From the NCBI GenBank assembly GCA_027338645.1, contig DAHWSH010000011.1:191747-255746 (forward strand): 64,000 bases of DNA, read 5' to 3'. The notes below the pieces were generated by a model. It had not been told where the DNA came from. It did no database searches and worked only from the letters and a program-made list of their open reading frames with translations. The position numbers and the translations under genes are program-made. Of the stretch, positions 16,040 to 24,592 are shown piece by piece. This stretch comes from JAJZIH01 sp021785265. GTDB lineage: Bacteria > Pseudomonadota > Gammaproteobacteria > JAKAQQ01. Each line of letters begins with the position of its first letter. Within the stretch, counting starts at the first letter, position 1.

Positions 16040-16887
16040 ATCCGGCTCCAGATCCGGCTAGGCCAGGAGCGGGGTGTGTGGAGGACTTCGCTGTCGGCGG
16101 CAGCCCGAATGATATGGGTTCTTCCGATCCGGGTGCTTCCGTCACCAAAGGCGGCGATCAACGCCTTGTGGGCCCCCAGGTTCACGAGTCGGGGGACTCC
16201 ACGGCTCACACGGGCCAGCTCCCGGACCGCCCGGGGGGTGAAGAGACCAGGATCGCGGGAGCCAGCGACCGCGAGGCGGTGGTGGATGTACCCGGCAACG
16301 ACATCCGGGGCCATGCGCTCCAGCCTGTAGCTGAAGCTGATCCGTTGTGCGAGCTGCCGAAGGATTGGACGGGATAGACGGACGTCGAGTTCAGGTTGAC
16401 CAAAAAGGATGATGTGGAGGAGCTTGGCCTTCTCGGTTTCCAGGTTGGACCAGAGGCGGATAGCCTCGAGGGCGGGAGAGGAGAGTTCCTGTGCTTCGTC
16501 GATCAGGACCACGACCCGGCCTCGGTTCCGGGCCAGCTCGAGCAGGCGCCCCTGGATTGCCTCCGTGAGGAGCCCTGCGCCCATGATCGGACCGAGCGGG
16601 ATCCCCAGTTCCCGTGCCAGGGCGCGCCGGATCTCGTTTGGGGTGAGATGGGGATTCGGCAGGTAGGCGGTCGTGAAGTGTCCCCGCAGCTGATTGAGCA
16701 GGGTCCGGCAGAGTAGCGTTTTCCCAAGACCAACCTCGCCTGTGATCTTGAGGAATCCCTCGCCACTCTCGAGGGCGAGTAGAACGACGTTCAGGGCCTC
16801 CTGGTGGCTGCCGAACGCGTAGAAAAAATCGGTATCCGGGGTGAGATTGAACGGGTATTCCCTGAATCCGAAGAAGTCGAGGTACAT
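16036..16887 (-). CDS. mshM: MSHA biogenesis ATPase MshM (ExeA/GspA-like)
   Basis: 283 residues. The start MYLDFFGFREYPFNLTPDTDFFY is typical of ExeA/MshM. Walker A is GEVGLGKT (near residue 52), Walker B is VVLIDEAQEL, and a sensor region ILFGQPELD follows. An AAA+ ATPase that, with MshN and the secretin MshL, is thought to help build or open the outer-membrane pore. It sits 9 bases after mshL and overlaps mshN. Confidence 0.88.
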   Translation of the reverse strand: MYLDFFGFREYPFNLTPDTDFFYAFGSHQEALNVVLLALESGEGFLKITGEVGLGKTLLCRTLLNQLRGHFTTAYLPNPHLTPNEIRRALARELGIPLGPIMGAGLLTEAIQGRLLELARNRGRVVVLIDEAQELSSPALEAIRLWSNLETEKAKLLHIILFGQPELDVRLSRPILRQLAQRISFSYRLERMAPDVVAGYIHHRLAVAGSRDPGLFTPRAVRELARVSRGVPRLVNLGAHKALIAAFGDGSTRIGRTHIIRAAADSEVLHTPRSWPSRIWSRM

Positions 16888-16896
16888 GCTGCGGGG

Positions 16897-18645
16897 CTAG
16901 TGGACGCCCCAACCCTGCCGGAAATGGCCTTGACGCCCGAAGGCCCGGGCTTCACGCCGGGCGTAGCGGGACCAGACAGTCCGGTTGCCCACGACGATCG
17001 GGCGCAGGAGGATGACCAGTTCCGTTTTCACCGTCTGTTGCAACCGCTGCTTGAAAAGATTGCCGAGAAGGGGGATCTGGCCGAGGATGGGCGTCTCGTA
17101 GTTTTCATTCTCGATTTCGTTTTTCATGAGGCCACCGATGACGATCACCTGGCCGGAATGGGCGCGCACGACCGTATCGGATTCGCGAACCTGGCTGAAA
17201 GCCAGTGGCAGGGTGCTCGTCTGGCCGGAGACCGTATACGACGTGATCTGGGAGGTGACCTTGCTTACGGTGGGGTGGATTTCGAGGATGACCGTACCCC
17301 GAGAGGTGATTTCCGGCGTGACATCCAAGGAGATGCCCGAAAAGAACGGGGTCAGGTTGACGTTGTTCGCGGAACTCACGGCGGTTCCCACGAAGGTGTT
17401 GCTGTTCACTCCCGTGACAAAGTACTGATCGTTCCCGACCTTGATGACTGCCTGCTGGTTGTTGAGGGTGGCGACCCGTGGGCTCGAGAGGACATGGACC
17501 TGCCCCTGGTGCTGGAGCAGTTCGATGAAACCGGTGAAGTCGCCCAGGTTGAGGGCTAAGGCGAAGGTTCCGCCGATGGCGGTGGTCGGGAAGCTGGAGA
17601 GGGGAGCAGTGTTGGGCGCCAGAGTCAGCGATTGGCCGGCCAGCGGGGAGGTACCCTGGTTGAACAGGTTCTGGCCGCTAATCTGTCCGCCCAGGATGGA
17701 ATTTCCCGCACCCGGCTGGCCGAGGGCAGCCCAGTTGATTCCACTCTGGAAACCCTTGTTGAGTGTGACTTCGAGGATCTTGGCCTCAATCACGACTTCC
17801 CGGTCCAGGCTCCCCTGGATCTGGTGGAGATAATCCCCGGTCAGGCGAATTTCCGTGGGTGTGCCGCGGATGAGAACGACTCCGGAAGTCGGGCTTACAA
17901 TCACCTCGTGCCCGGGTGTCTGGGACACGATGGCCGAAAGCGCTTTCTGGATGTGTTTCCAGAATGCGGCTTTGAATTTGGTTTCGATGCTGGTGCTGGC
18001 CTGCTGGCCGGACGGCAAGTAGAGCTGCTGGTTCTGATTGCTGGTCGTGTTTCCGTACATTCCAATCCCGCCATACATCCCCCCAAAGCCTCCATAACCA
18101 TAACCATTGTTTTGGGGCACATTCGTTGTTTCACCAGAGGTAATGAGAGTCCGCGTAATTCCCTTGCGGCTCACGTCCAGGTAGTTGACGTGAAAGATCC
18201 GTGTAATGAGCCCCTTGGGCAGGACAAGATAGCCACCCGGGATGCGGTGATAGCGGAAGCCATACGTTGCCCGAACGATGGCAAACACCTCGGGGACCGA
18301 CACCTGCTTGAGCTCGAGTGTGATTCGTCCGGTCACCTTGGGTGCCACGACGACGTTGTAGGGGGTGCCCTTCACGAGTCCGAGGAAGAAGGACCGCGCC
18401 GGTTCGTCATGGACTGACAGGTTGAAGCGCTCCTCGGTGATCCGCCCGGCACCGGTTTTGACGGGTGGCAGGAAGCTTGCGGCTAGGCTGGGGGGTGGAG
18501 GTGGCGGGCGGGACGGGACCACCGGGGTCACCCGACCGGCCTGGCGCAGCAGGGATGCTGGGCTTGAGTTGGGGTGGGTTGTGGCGCAGCCGGACAGAAC
18601 GGCTGCACAGGCGAGGGCCGACAGCAGGCGGGAACGTCGATTCAT
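16897..18645 (-). CDS. mshL: MSHA secretin MshL
   Basis: 582 residues. A lipoprotein signal is visible (LACAAVLSGCATTHP, Cys near residue 21). The N-domains include FNLSVHDEPARSFFLGLVKGTPYNVVV (STN-like), and the C-terminal secretin domain contains VHVLSSPRVATLNNQQAVIKVG and the conserved VPILGQIPLLGNLF-type element. A Gly/Tyr/Asn/Gln-rich insertion (roughly residues 175-215) separates the N-domains from the ring. It forms the outer-membrane channel for the pilus. Overlaps mshK by 4 bases. Confidence 0.92.
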   Translation of the reverse strand: MNRRSRLLSALACAAVLSGCATTHPNSSPASLLRQAGRVTPVVPSRPPPPPPSLAASFLPPVKTGAGRITEERFNLSVHDEPARSFFLGLVKGTPYNVVVAPKVTGRITLELKQVSVPEVFAIVRATYGFRYHRIPGGYLVLPKGLITRIFHVNYLDVSRKGITRTLITSGETTNVPQNNGYGYGGFGGMYGGIGMYGNTTSNQNQQLYLPSGQQASTSIETKFKAAFWKHIQKALSAIVSQTPGHEVIVSPTSGVVLIRGTPTEIRLTGDYLHQIQGSLDREVVIEAKILEVTLNKGFQSGINWAALGQPGAGNSILGGQISGQNLFNQGTSPLAGQSLTLAPNTAPLSSFPTTAIGGTFALALNLGDFTGFIELLQHQGQVHVLSSPRVATLNNQQAVIKVGNDQYFVTGVNSNTFVGTAVSSANNVNLTPFFSGISLDVTPEITSRGTVILEIHPTVSKVTSQITSYTVSGQTSTLPLAFSQVRESDTVVRAHSGQVIVIGGLMKNEIENENYETPILGQIPLLGNLFKQRLQQTVKTELVILLRPIVVGNRTVWSRYARREARAFGRQGHFRQGWGVH

Positions 18646-19007
18646 CGCGGTGATCTCGAAGAAGAACGAAGGAGGGCAGGATAAAGGGTAAGGGTCAGGA
18701 CGCCACCAGTACCGAGGCGCAGGATGACCCGACTGGGCTCAATTCGAAGAACGGTTGCGTCACCCAGATGGTCCCCGGGCTCGACCCGCTGTCCATTGAT
18801 TGTGGCAATCCTCCGGTTCGGAGCGATCAGCACGGAGGTCAGGCGGAAGGGAACCGGGGCACGTCGTTTGGGGATCGCGGTAAAGGGGGGTGGACGCATC
18901 GGATCGGGGATCCGATTGGCCTTGGCGGGCAATGCGACCTGGATCCCCAAGACGCCGGCCAGGAAAAGGAGCGAGAGGCAGCTGATCTTACGAGCGGAGG
19001 AGGGCAC
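18642..19007 (-). CDS. mshK: MSHA biogenesis protein MshK
   Basis: 121 residues with a signal-like N-terminus (ISCLSLLFLAGVLGIQVALPAKA) and the segment DPMRPP followed by LTSVLIAPNRRIATINGQRVEPGD, the arrangement found in MshK and PilP/GspC-like periplasmic adaptor proteins. It probably links the inner-membrane MshI/J subcomplex to the secretin. Overlaps mshJ by 20 bases and mshL by 4. Confidence 0.8.
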   Translation of the reverse strand: MPSSARKISCLSLLFLAGVLGIQVALPAKANRIPDPMRPPPFTAIPKRRAPVPFRLTSVLIAPNRRIATINGQRVEPGDHLGDATVLRIEPSRVILRLGTGGVLTLTLYPALLRSSSRSPR

Positions 19008-19644
19008 GATCCAGACTCAGTGTGTGAACGACAAGGGTTGCCCGGTTCTCAGGATAGTGGGTCGCCTTGAGGTCAAAGCGATCCCAGTAGAAATGCCACG
19101 GCAGCCGGTTGAGCGCGCGGAGATAGTCCAAGGTCTCTCGAAAATTCCCCTCGAAGACCAGTTCTAGCGGATGGCTGAACAGGTTGACACCATTTGCCTG
19201 GGCTCTCGGGTCATTGAGGAGCGCATGGGGGGGGAGATTTTCTGTGCGGATGAGGACGAGTCCCCGCTGTCTAGCCAGGATGGCTTCGAGCAGCCGGCTC
19301 ATCGACCGGGGGCTGACCAGTCCTACCGTTCGGGCATGCAGGTTCTGATCGACAGCCCGAATCCTGCCCAAAGTTTCCGTGATCTGCTGGCGGATGAGCT
19401 CGTTGGGGTGCAGGACTGCCGTCGCGGCCAACCGTCTTGCCGCCCGACCCAGAGCCTGGATCCGGTGGGCGGTGGCCGTTGCCTGACGATGTTCGTGGTG
19501 CATGGCGAGGCTAACCGGCGTGAGCAGGGTCACTTGGCCCAGGTAATACAGAATCGCAGCACCGGTGAGGAGCACGAGGATACGCTCCCGGAGACTCAAC
19601 TGGTCGATCCGGTGTGCGAGTTTTCTTACGGTTTCGCGAATCAC
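18988..19644 (-). CDS. mshJ: MSHA biogenesis protein MshJ (PilO-like)
   Basis: 218 residues. The N-terminus VRKLAHRIDQLSLRERILVLLTGAAILYYLGQV is a short cytosolic stretch and one transmembrane helix as in MshJ, followed by a coiled-coil region and a small ferredoxin-like periplasmic domain (NLFSHPLELVFEGNFRETLDYLRALNRLPWHFYWDRFDL). It corresponds to the PilO/GspM role in the inner-membrane alignment complex. Confidence 0.82.
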   Translation of the reverse strand: MIRETVRKLAHRIDQLSLRERILVLLTGAAILYYLGQVTLLTPVSLAMHHEHRQATATAHRIQALGRAARRLAATAVLHPNELIRQQITETLGRIRAVDQNLHARTVGLVSPRSMSRLLEAILARQRGLVLIRTENLPPHALLNDPRAQANGVNLFSHPLELVFEGNFRETLDYLRALNRLPWHFYWDRFDLKATHYPENRATLVVHTLSLDRALLRS

Positions 19645-20252
19645 GGCGCTTTTCGCTTCCCGGCAGTCCGGGTGGTGGAGGCACGGAAATCGAGGTAAGG
19701 CGCATGGTGCGAGGCCCTATGAATCTGGAGACTTTCGAAACCAAGGGTGAGCGGGGTTTTCAGCAGGCGGGCAAAATAGCGGGGTACCAGGGTCGCGGCC
19801 AGCGCGTGGCCCTTAAGGGTCAGAGACTGTCCCCCTTCGCGAATCTCGATCGCGTCAAACCAGAGCCCCGGCATCACAGCCTTGGACAGTGTGATGAGCT
19901 CTCGGGAAAATCCCCTGAGATTGCCGTATCGGGGCTCCTTGAGCAGGGTCAAGGCGGTCTTTTTTTCTCGCAGCAGCGTCTGCAGATGGTCAAGACGGGC
20001 CACCAAAAGCGGGCTTTTCCGATGCAACCGGGCGATTTCGGTGAGGGTCGCGAGCTTCCGGGTGAGTGCCATCTCCTCCCCGCGCAACCGCGACAGGTTG
20101 GAGTCGGCGGAGATGAGCAGAATCTGTTCATAGCCATAGATGAGCAGCATGCCTGCGATGAGCAGGAGCAGGATCTTGCCGATGGCTGACCCTCCGAGCG
20201 GGATCTGCTGCTTGTGGAAGAGGGGTTGATAGAGATTGATTTCCTGTGCCAT
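19641..20252 (-). CDS. MSHA biogenesis protein, PilN-like (second MshI)
   Basis: 203 residues beginning MAQEINLYQPLFHKQQIP, the classical start of PilN/MshI-type proteins, whose NLYQP motif binds the PilM-like partner. One transmembrane helix (IGKILLLLIAGMLLIYGYEQ) and a periplasmic coiled coil plus a small domain follow. It overlaps mshJ by 4 bases and starts one base after the upstream gene. It likely forms the inner-membrane alignment subcomplex with MshJ. Confidence 0.82.
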   Translation of the reverse strand: MAQEINLYQPLFHKQQIPLGGSAIGKILLLLIAGMLLIYGYEQILLISADSNLSRLRGEEMALTRKLATLTEIARLHRKSPLLVARLDHLQTLLREKKTALTLLKEPRYGNLRGFSRELITLSKAVMPGLWFDAIEIREGGQSLTLKGHALAATLVPRYFARLLKTPLTLGFESLQIHRASHHAPYLDFRASTTRTAGKRKAP

Positions 20253-20253
20253 G

Positions 20254-21177
20254 TCAGGACTCCGGCCCGAGTCTCAAGGCGGCGCCTATCGCCAGTAGGC
20301 CACGCGCCTGTTCTTCGTTTGCCAGGGGGCGGACACAATCGAGGTGTTGATTGAGATCGCAGTGCCGGGCTGCAAGACCCGTATATTGCGTGAGTGACTC
20401 TGTCAGGTTGTCAGGTGCTCCCTGGGTTGGAAGGATGAGAATGGTCTGGGCCAGGGCGAGGTGGAAGTGGCGGTCGCAGTAATCCATCGAACGCTGGATT
20501 TCGAGTGCCAACTGTTCCGTGCTGGCTGGGGTGAGCTGGAGGGTCTCCGTCCCAAAATCAAGGCGGCGGGCCAGATAGAGGGTATGTTGGCGGGTGATCA
20601 CTACCAACCCCCTTTGTGATTCGAGGTGCAGGGTAACGAGCCCCTGCTGGTCCTCCGGGGCCAGTGCCGAAAGATTCCGGATGCACATTTCGGGGATGTC
20701 GATGACCGTGAGAGATGCGCCTGTTTCCGCGACGCTCTCGACAAGACTGCGGATGGACTCGGCCCGGGCGGCGATGCAGTAAAGGCTGGCCCGACCACCT
20801 GCAGCTTGGCTATCGACCGGTAGCTCAAAAAGGTCGATCAGGGCGTCATCGACATGGAAGTCGATCAGGTCCTTGATTTTCCAGCGCAGGGCGCTGCGCA
20901 ACTCCTGGGGGGGGACATCCGGCGCGTCAACCAAGAGGATCTTGTAGGCCTCCCAGGGGGTCACCAGGGAAAGGCGGTCCCGTGCGTGAGTATCCTCCTG
21001 GATGAGATGGGCGAGGTTCCGGGTGCTCGCGCCGTCGGCCGGCATCTCGCGGTAGTGTTCGAGACGGGGGCGCGAGCCGCGGTTACGGGTGATTCGGGCC
21101 ATGACTAGGGTTTCGCCGAACGGCACGACCCCCGTCAGGCTCGAAAGGGCAGGGGAGGTTTTACGCAGGTTCCACAT
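20254..21177 (-). CDS. mshI: MSHA biogenesis protein MshI (PilM-like)
   Basis: 307 residues without a transmembrane segment. The pattern of PilM-like actin-fold proteins is seen: LRSALRWKIKDLIDFHVDDALIDLFELP, ETGASLTVIDIPEMCIRNL, LVTLHLESQRGLVVITRQHTLYLARRLDFG, and STEQLALEIQRSMDYCDRHF. It is the first gene of the MSHA transcription unit and the cytosolic anchor of the alignment complex. No mshH is found upstream; the next gene is pyrD-like. Confidence 0.82.
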   Translation of the reverse strand: MWNLRKTSPALSSLTGVVPFGETLVMARITRNRGSRPRLEHYREMPADGASTRNLAHLIQEDTHARDRLSLVTPWEAYKILLVDAPDVPPQELRSALRWKIKDLIDFHVDDALIDLFELPVDSQAAGGRASLYCIAARAESIRSLVESVAETGASLTVIDIPEMCIRNLSALAPEDQQGLVTLHLESQRGLVVITRQHTLYLARRLDFGTETLQLTPASTEQLALEIQRSMDYCDRHFHLALAQTILILPTQGAPDNLTESLTQYTGLAARHCDLNQHLDCVRPLANEEQARGLLAIGAALRLGPES

Positions 21178-21255
21178 GGTTTTCGGTTTTGCGCGGGTTT
21201 CCCTGTGTTTGTGGATTAGGCCCTATGATCCAGCTTCAAGGCTTTCACAGCTTAC

Positions 21256-21284
21256 AGCTTAAGGGAACGCTAAAGGATTGTAAA
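21256..21284 (-). promoter_or_regulatory. Possible promoter for the mshI-F operon
   Basis: On the minus strand TTTACA (21284-21279) and TAAGCT (21261-21256) are spaced by 17 bases in the 180-base gap before mshI. The -35 is good, the -10 weak (three of six). The rest of this gap is AT-richer than its surroundings and shows no gene. Confidence 0.3.
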
Positions 21285-21357
21285 CGTGTAAAGACCGATT
21301 GGTGCGGGGTCCCCTTGGGGCGCCCGCCCCCGGGGAAATCGGCGAAACCGAGGACTG

Positions 21358-22296
21358 TCAGCTCCGCTTGAGGGTCCCGATGAGCCCGTGGAGAGGAAGG
21401 TCGACTTCCTCAAGGTAGGAAATCAGGCCATCGTGGATCTCGTTCGACAGGAGCGGATTGTAGAAAAGACCGGTACCGAGACCAACCAAGGTGGCCCCCG
21501 CGATCAGGAAGTCAATTGCATCGTCGGTGGTGGTGATACCGCCCTGGCCGATGATGGGAATACCGAGTGGGGTGGCGATTTCAGCCACTTCAGCGACCTT
21601 GAGCAGCGCGATGGGCTTGATTGCTGGACCGGACAAACCTCCCTGTCCGTAGCTTGGAAGCGGGGTGCGTTGGATGCGATCGATGGCAAGACCGGTGACG
21701 GTATTGATCACGGCCAAGGCATCCGCACCGGCCTCGATACAGCGGCGGGCATTGGTCCGGATATCGGTTTGGTTCGGAGAGAGTTTCGCGATCAGTGGTT
21801 TGTGCGTCGTGGCACGGCAAGCCGCGATGACCCGTGCTGACATGTCGGGATCGTTGCCGAACTGGACTCCGCCTTCTTTGACGTTTGGACACGAAATATT
21901 GATCTCGAGGGCATCGATCGGGGAATCATCGAAGCGGCGGGAAACCTCCGCATATTCCTCGACCGTCGAGCCGGACACATTGGCTACATAGCGGGTTTCC
22001 GAAAAATCAAGTTGAGGGAGGATTGTCCGGACGACTGCCTCGACACCTGGATTCTGAAGCCCGATTGCGTTGAGGTAGCCGGAAGCGGTTTCCCACAGGC
22101 GATGTGGATGATTGCCGAGACGCGGCAAGAGGGTCGTTCCCTTGAGGAAGACCGCTCCCACTCTGGCCAGGGAAAAGCCTTCGATCCGGGTATATTCCTC
22201 CCCGAATCCTACACATCCGGAAAGCAGGACGATCGGGCTGTTCAGCACCAGCCCACAGAAGATGCACTGGAGCGGCGGAGTGGGCTCATTCGGCAT
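21358..22296 (-). CDS. pyrD: Dihydroorotate dehydrogenase, class 1B-like (PyrD)
   Basis: 312 residues with a TIM-barrel FMN protein pattern. FLKGTTLLPRLGNHPHRLWETASGYLNAIGLQNPG matches the N-terminal substrate and FMN region, YVANVSGSTVEEYAEV is typical of the class 1B subunit, the catalytic Cys is in NISCPN, and the FMN phosphate site is IIGQGGITTTDDAIDFLIAGA. Oxidises dihydroorotate to orotate in pyrimidine synthesis. No PyrK electron-transfer subunit is adjacent, so its electron acceptor is unclear. The start at 22296 overlaps gpsA by 11 bases. Confidence 0.85.
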   Translation of the reverse strand: MPNEPTPPLQCIFCGLVLNSPIVLLSGCVGFGEEYTRIEGFSLARVGAVFLKGTTLLPRLGNHPHRLWETASGYLNAIGLQNPGVEAVVRTILPQLDFSETRYVANVSGSTVEEYAEVSRRFDDSPIDALEINISCPNVKEGGVQFGNDPDMSARVIAACRATTHKPLIAKLSPNQTDIRTNARRCIEAGADALAVINTVTGLAIDRIQRTPLPSYGQGGLSGPAIKPIALLKVAEVAEIATPLGIPIIGQGGITTTDDAIDFLIAGATLVGLGTGLFYNPLLSNEIHDGLISYLEEVDLPLHGLIGTLKRS

Positions 22297-23317
22297 GTAG
22301 GGATCCCCGGACGGGAAACTCGTCCGTCCGACCCCGCTCGAGCAGCCCGGCGAGAGTCCGTAACGGATCAGCGCCTTGGTACAGCACAGCGTGAAGAGCC
22401 TGGGTGATGGGCATGTCCACTCCACTCTTCCGGCGCCTTTGCTCGAGAGCCACGAGTGTCCGGACACCCTCGGTCGCCTGGCCAATTTTTTTGTGGGCCT
22501 CTTCGACCGAGTACCCTTCCGCAAGGAGACGGCCAAAACGCCGGTTGCGGGATTGGTCATCCGTGGCGGTGAGAATGAGATCACCCACGCCGGAAAGGCC
22601 CATAAAGGTCTCTGTCTTCGCTCCCAGCCTCGTTCCGAGGCGCATCAGCTCGGCCAAGCCCCGGGTGACGAGGGCGGAGCGGGCATTGGCCCCCAAACCA
22701 AACCCGTCCGAGAGACCGGCACCGATCGCGATGACATTTTTGCCGGCACCGCCGAGAGCCACGCCCACCAGATCGTCCCCTCGGTAGATCCGAAAAACCC
22801 GGTCGTGGAGCACCGTGGCGAAGAACTGGGCTGTGGCCGTATCTCGAGAGGCCAGGGTCACTGCAGTCGGCAGCTCGCGAATGACTTCGCCCGCGAAGCT
22901 TGGACCTGAAAGCAGTGCGAGGGGGTGATGGGGCAAGCACTCCTGTCCCACTTCGTGCGGCAAGAGTGCCGTCTCCCGTTCCATGCCTTTGGTGGCGATG
23001 AGAAGCGGACAGGTGAGGGGGAGCCCCGCTAGGGCAGCTTGCCCTAGGATTCCGCGCAGGGCTTCACTGGGGACGGCCACGACGATGCCCTGGATTCCGG
23101 CGATCGCCGAAGCGAGATCGGCGGTTGGGGTCAGGGTCTCGGGCAGGATCCCCTCCGGCAGGTAACGGGTATTGCACCGGCTCGCGGCCATGGCCGAGAT
23201 CGCCTCCCGATCGCGTCCCCACAGGCTCACGTTGTGGCCGTTGCGGCTGAGCCGTACCGCCAGTGCGGTTCCCCAGGATCCGGCACCGAGAACCGCCAGG
23301 CGCGATTTGAGGTTCAC
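22286..23317 (-). CDS. gpsA: Glycerol-3-phosphate dehydrogenase GpsA
   Basis: 343 residues from the GTG at 23317. The Rossmann motif AVLGAGSWGTALA lies at the N-terminus; GVALGGAGKNVIAIGAGLSDG contains the catalytic Lys region, and GLSGVGDLILTATDDQSRNRRFG is the family signature. It reduces dihydroxyacetone phosphate to glycerol-3-phosphate for phospholipids. An ATG at 23377 would add 20 Pro/Ala-rich residues and overlap secB by 53 bases; the GTG gives normal family length. The secB-gpsA arrangement is classic in Gammaproteobacteria. Confidence 0.92.
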   Translation of the reverse strand: MNLKSRLAVLGAGSWGTALAVRLSRNGHNVSLWGRDREAISAMAASRCNTRYLPEGILPETLTPTADLASAIAGIQGIVVAVPSEALRGILGQAALAGLPLTCPLLIATKGMERETALLPHEVGQECLPHHPLALLSGPSFAGEVIRELPTAVTLASRDTATAQFFATVLHDRVFRIYRGDDLVGVALGGAGKNVIAIGAGLSDGFGLGANARSALVTRGLAELMRLGTRLGAKTETFMGLSGVGDLILTATDDQSRNRRFGRLLAEGYSVEEAHKKIGQATEGVRTLVALEQRRRKSGVDMPITQALHAVLYQGADPLRTLAGLLERGRTDEFPVRGSLHAE

Positions 23318-23324
23318 CAAACCG

Positions 23325-23807
23325 TCAGGTGGTGGGGCCGTTGCTGGGGGCGGTTTGGTGTTGTCGGTAGAGCGCATCGAAATCCATGGGCTGGAGAATC
23401 ACCGGCGGGAATCCACCCCGGCTGACGAGGCTGCTCAACAGTTCGCGCGCATACGGGTACAGGAGGGATGGGGCATGGGCACCCAGAAGGGGTCCTTTTT
23501 CCGGTTCGCTGAAACCCCGGGAACGGAACACTCCGGCTTGATGAATTTCAGCGAGGAAGATCACGCGTTCCTGCCAGCGGGCTTCCAGAGTGATCGAGAG
23601 AACCACTTCATTGAGGTCCGGATTGTCCCGGATGCCGTTCACGAGGGTCTGCAAGGTGATCTTGAGCTCGGGGGCAAGGTTGGGGGTACCTAGGATGGCT
23701 GGTGATGCTGGAGATTCGAACGAGCAATCCTTAAGGTAGATCGCCTCGATCGTGAAAGCTCGCTCGGCTGGACTCTGGGTTTCGGGAAGAATGATGGGTT
23801 CGGTCAT
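23325..23807 (-). CDS. secB: Protein-export chaperone SecB
   Basis: 160 residues with the SecB core: FTIEAIYLKDCSFESPASP near the N-terminus, LARKL-type strands replaced here by EVVLSITLEARWQERVIFLAEIHQAGVF, and LYPYARELLSSLVSRGGFPPVILQPMDFDALYRQ near the C-terminus. It holds secretory preproteins unfolded and passes them to SecA. Overlaps grxC by 4 bases, so co-translated in the rhodanese-grxC-secB-gpsA group. Confidence 0.95.
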   Translation of the reverse strand: MTEPIILPETQSPAERAFTIEAIYLKDCSFESPASPAILGTPNLAPELKITLQTLVNGIRDNPDLNEVVLSITLEARWQERVIFLAEIHQAGVFRSRGFSEPEKGPLLGAHAPSLLYPYARELLSSLVSRGGFPPVILQPMDFDALYRQHQTAPSNGPTT

Positions 23808-24091
23808 GTCGCGGCCTGCTCCGGTTCGCGGGGTTGGGAAGCACCGACCATTTCAAGAAGCTTGCCAGACCGCTCGATCGCGCTCAGTTCTTCATATCCT
23901 CCGATCGGCCGGGTTCCGAAAAAGATCTGGGGGACAGTCCGCTGGCCGGTCATTTCAAGCAAATGGGATCGCATTTCCGGATCTCCTGAAACGTCGATTT
24001 CCCGGTATGGCAGTTGATGGCGGTCGAAGAGCGCCTTGGCCATCCGGCAATAACCACACTGGGGAGTTGTATAAAGAAGGATTTCGTTCAT
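23804..24091 (-). CDS. grxC: Glutaredoxin GrxC
   Basis: 95 residues. The redox motif is CGYC near residue 11; TVPQIFF holds the cis-proline and IGGYEEL the glutathione-binding element. A class I dithiol glutaredoxin in the cytosol. The ATG at 24091 is chosen because it gives the standard length and overlaps the rhodanese gene by 4 bases. Order grxC-secB-gpsA as in E. coli. Confidence 0.93.
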   Translation of the reverse strand: MNEILLYTTPQCGYCRMAKALFDRHQLPYREIDVSGDPEMRSHLLEMTGQRTVPQIFFGTRPIGGYEELSAIERSGKLLEMVGASQPREPEQAAT

Positions 24092-24543
24092 CCGGTCTTG
24101 CCCTCGCGTCCCCGGATGACCGGGAAATGGTCCCTCTGCCATTGTGCGAGCCCATTCTTGAGGATGGCTAGGGGAACCGACGCCTTGCCGGCGAGTTGCT
24201 TGGCCAGTTTCGAGGATCGCTCTCCGTTCTCGCAACATAAAATGACGAGGCTGGAGCGACCGGCCAGTTCCTGAATACGTGAAGAAATGTCCTTCTCGTC
24301 AGCCCGGATAGCGTGCGCGATATGCCCGGATTCAAAGGCCTGTCGATCTCGCAGGTCGAGGATGGATGCTCCGCGGTTGGCGGACAGGGCCACACCTTGC
24401 GAATCAAGTTCCTGGTACTGCCGCCGTTTCCTTTCGATCGTGTCTGCAACCAAAAGGATCGAAATGATCACAAAGGCTCCCACCAGAAGGTAATGGTGAT
24501 GCGCAAAGACAGTAAACTGCTGGATCAGGAGGGGAATGGACAC
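24088..24543 (-). CDS. Membrane-anchored rhodanese-like protein (YibN-like)
   Basis: 151 residues from the GTG at 24543. One transmembrane helix (HHYLLVGAFVIISILLVAD) is followed by a rhodanese domain with ILDLRDRQAFESGHIAHAI and the active loop CENGERS, where the first Cys is the sulfur-accepting residue (Cx2GxR). E. coli yibN occupies the same place ahead of grxC-secB-gpsA. An ATG at 24594 would add 17 residues, but a TATAAT (24582-24577) lies inside that extension and the ATG itself overlaps the divergent envC start, so the GTG is preferred. Confidence 0.82.
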   Translation of the reverse strand: MSIPLLIQQFTVFAHHHYLLVGAFVIISILLVADTIERKRRQYQELDSQGVALSANRGASILDLRDRQAFESGHIAHAIRADEKDISSRIQELAGRSSLVILCCENGERSSKLAKQLAGKASVPLAILKNGLAQWQRDHFPVIRGREGKTG

Positions 24544-24592
24544 ACCCGTCTGCCGGTAGAAGATTTCTGAGTGAAAATTATAGCCTATCCAC

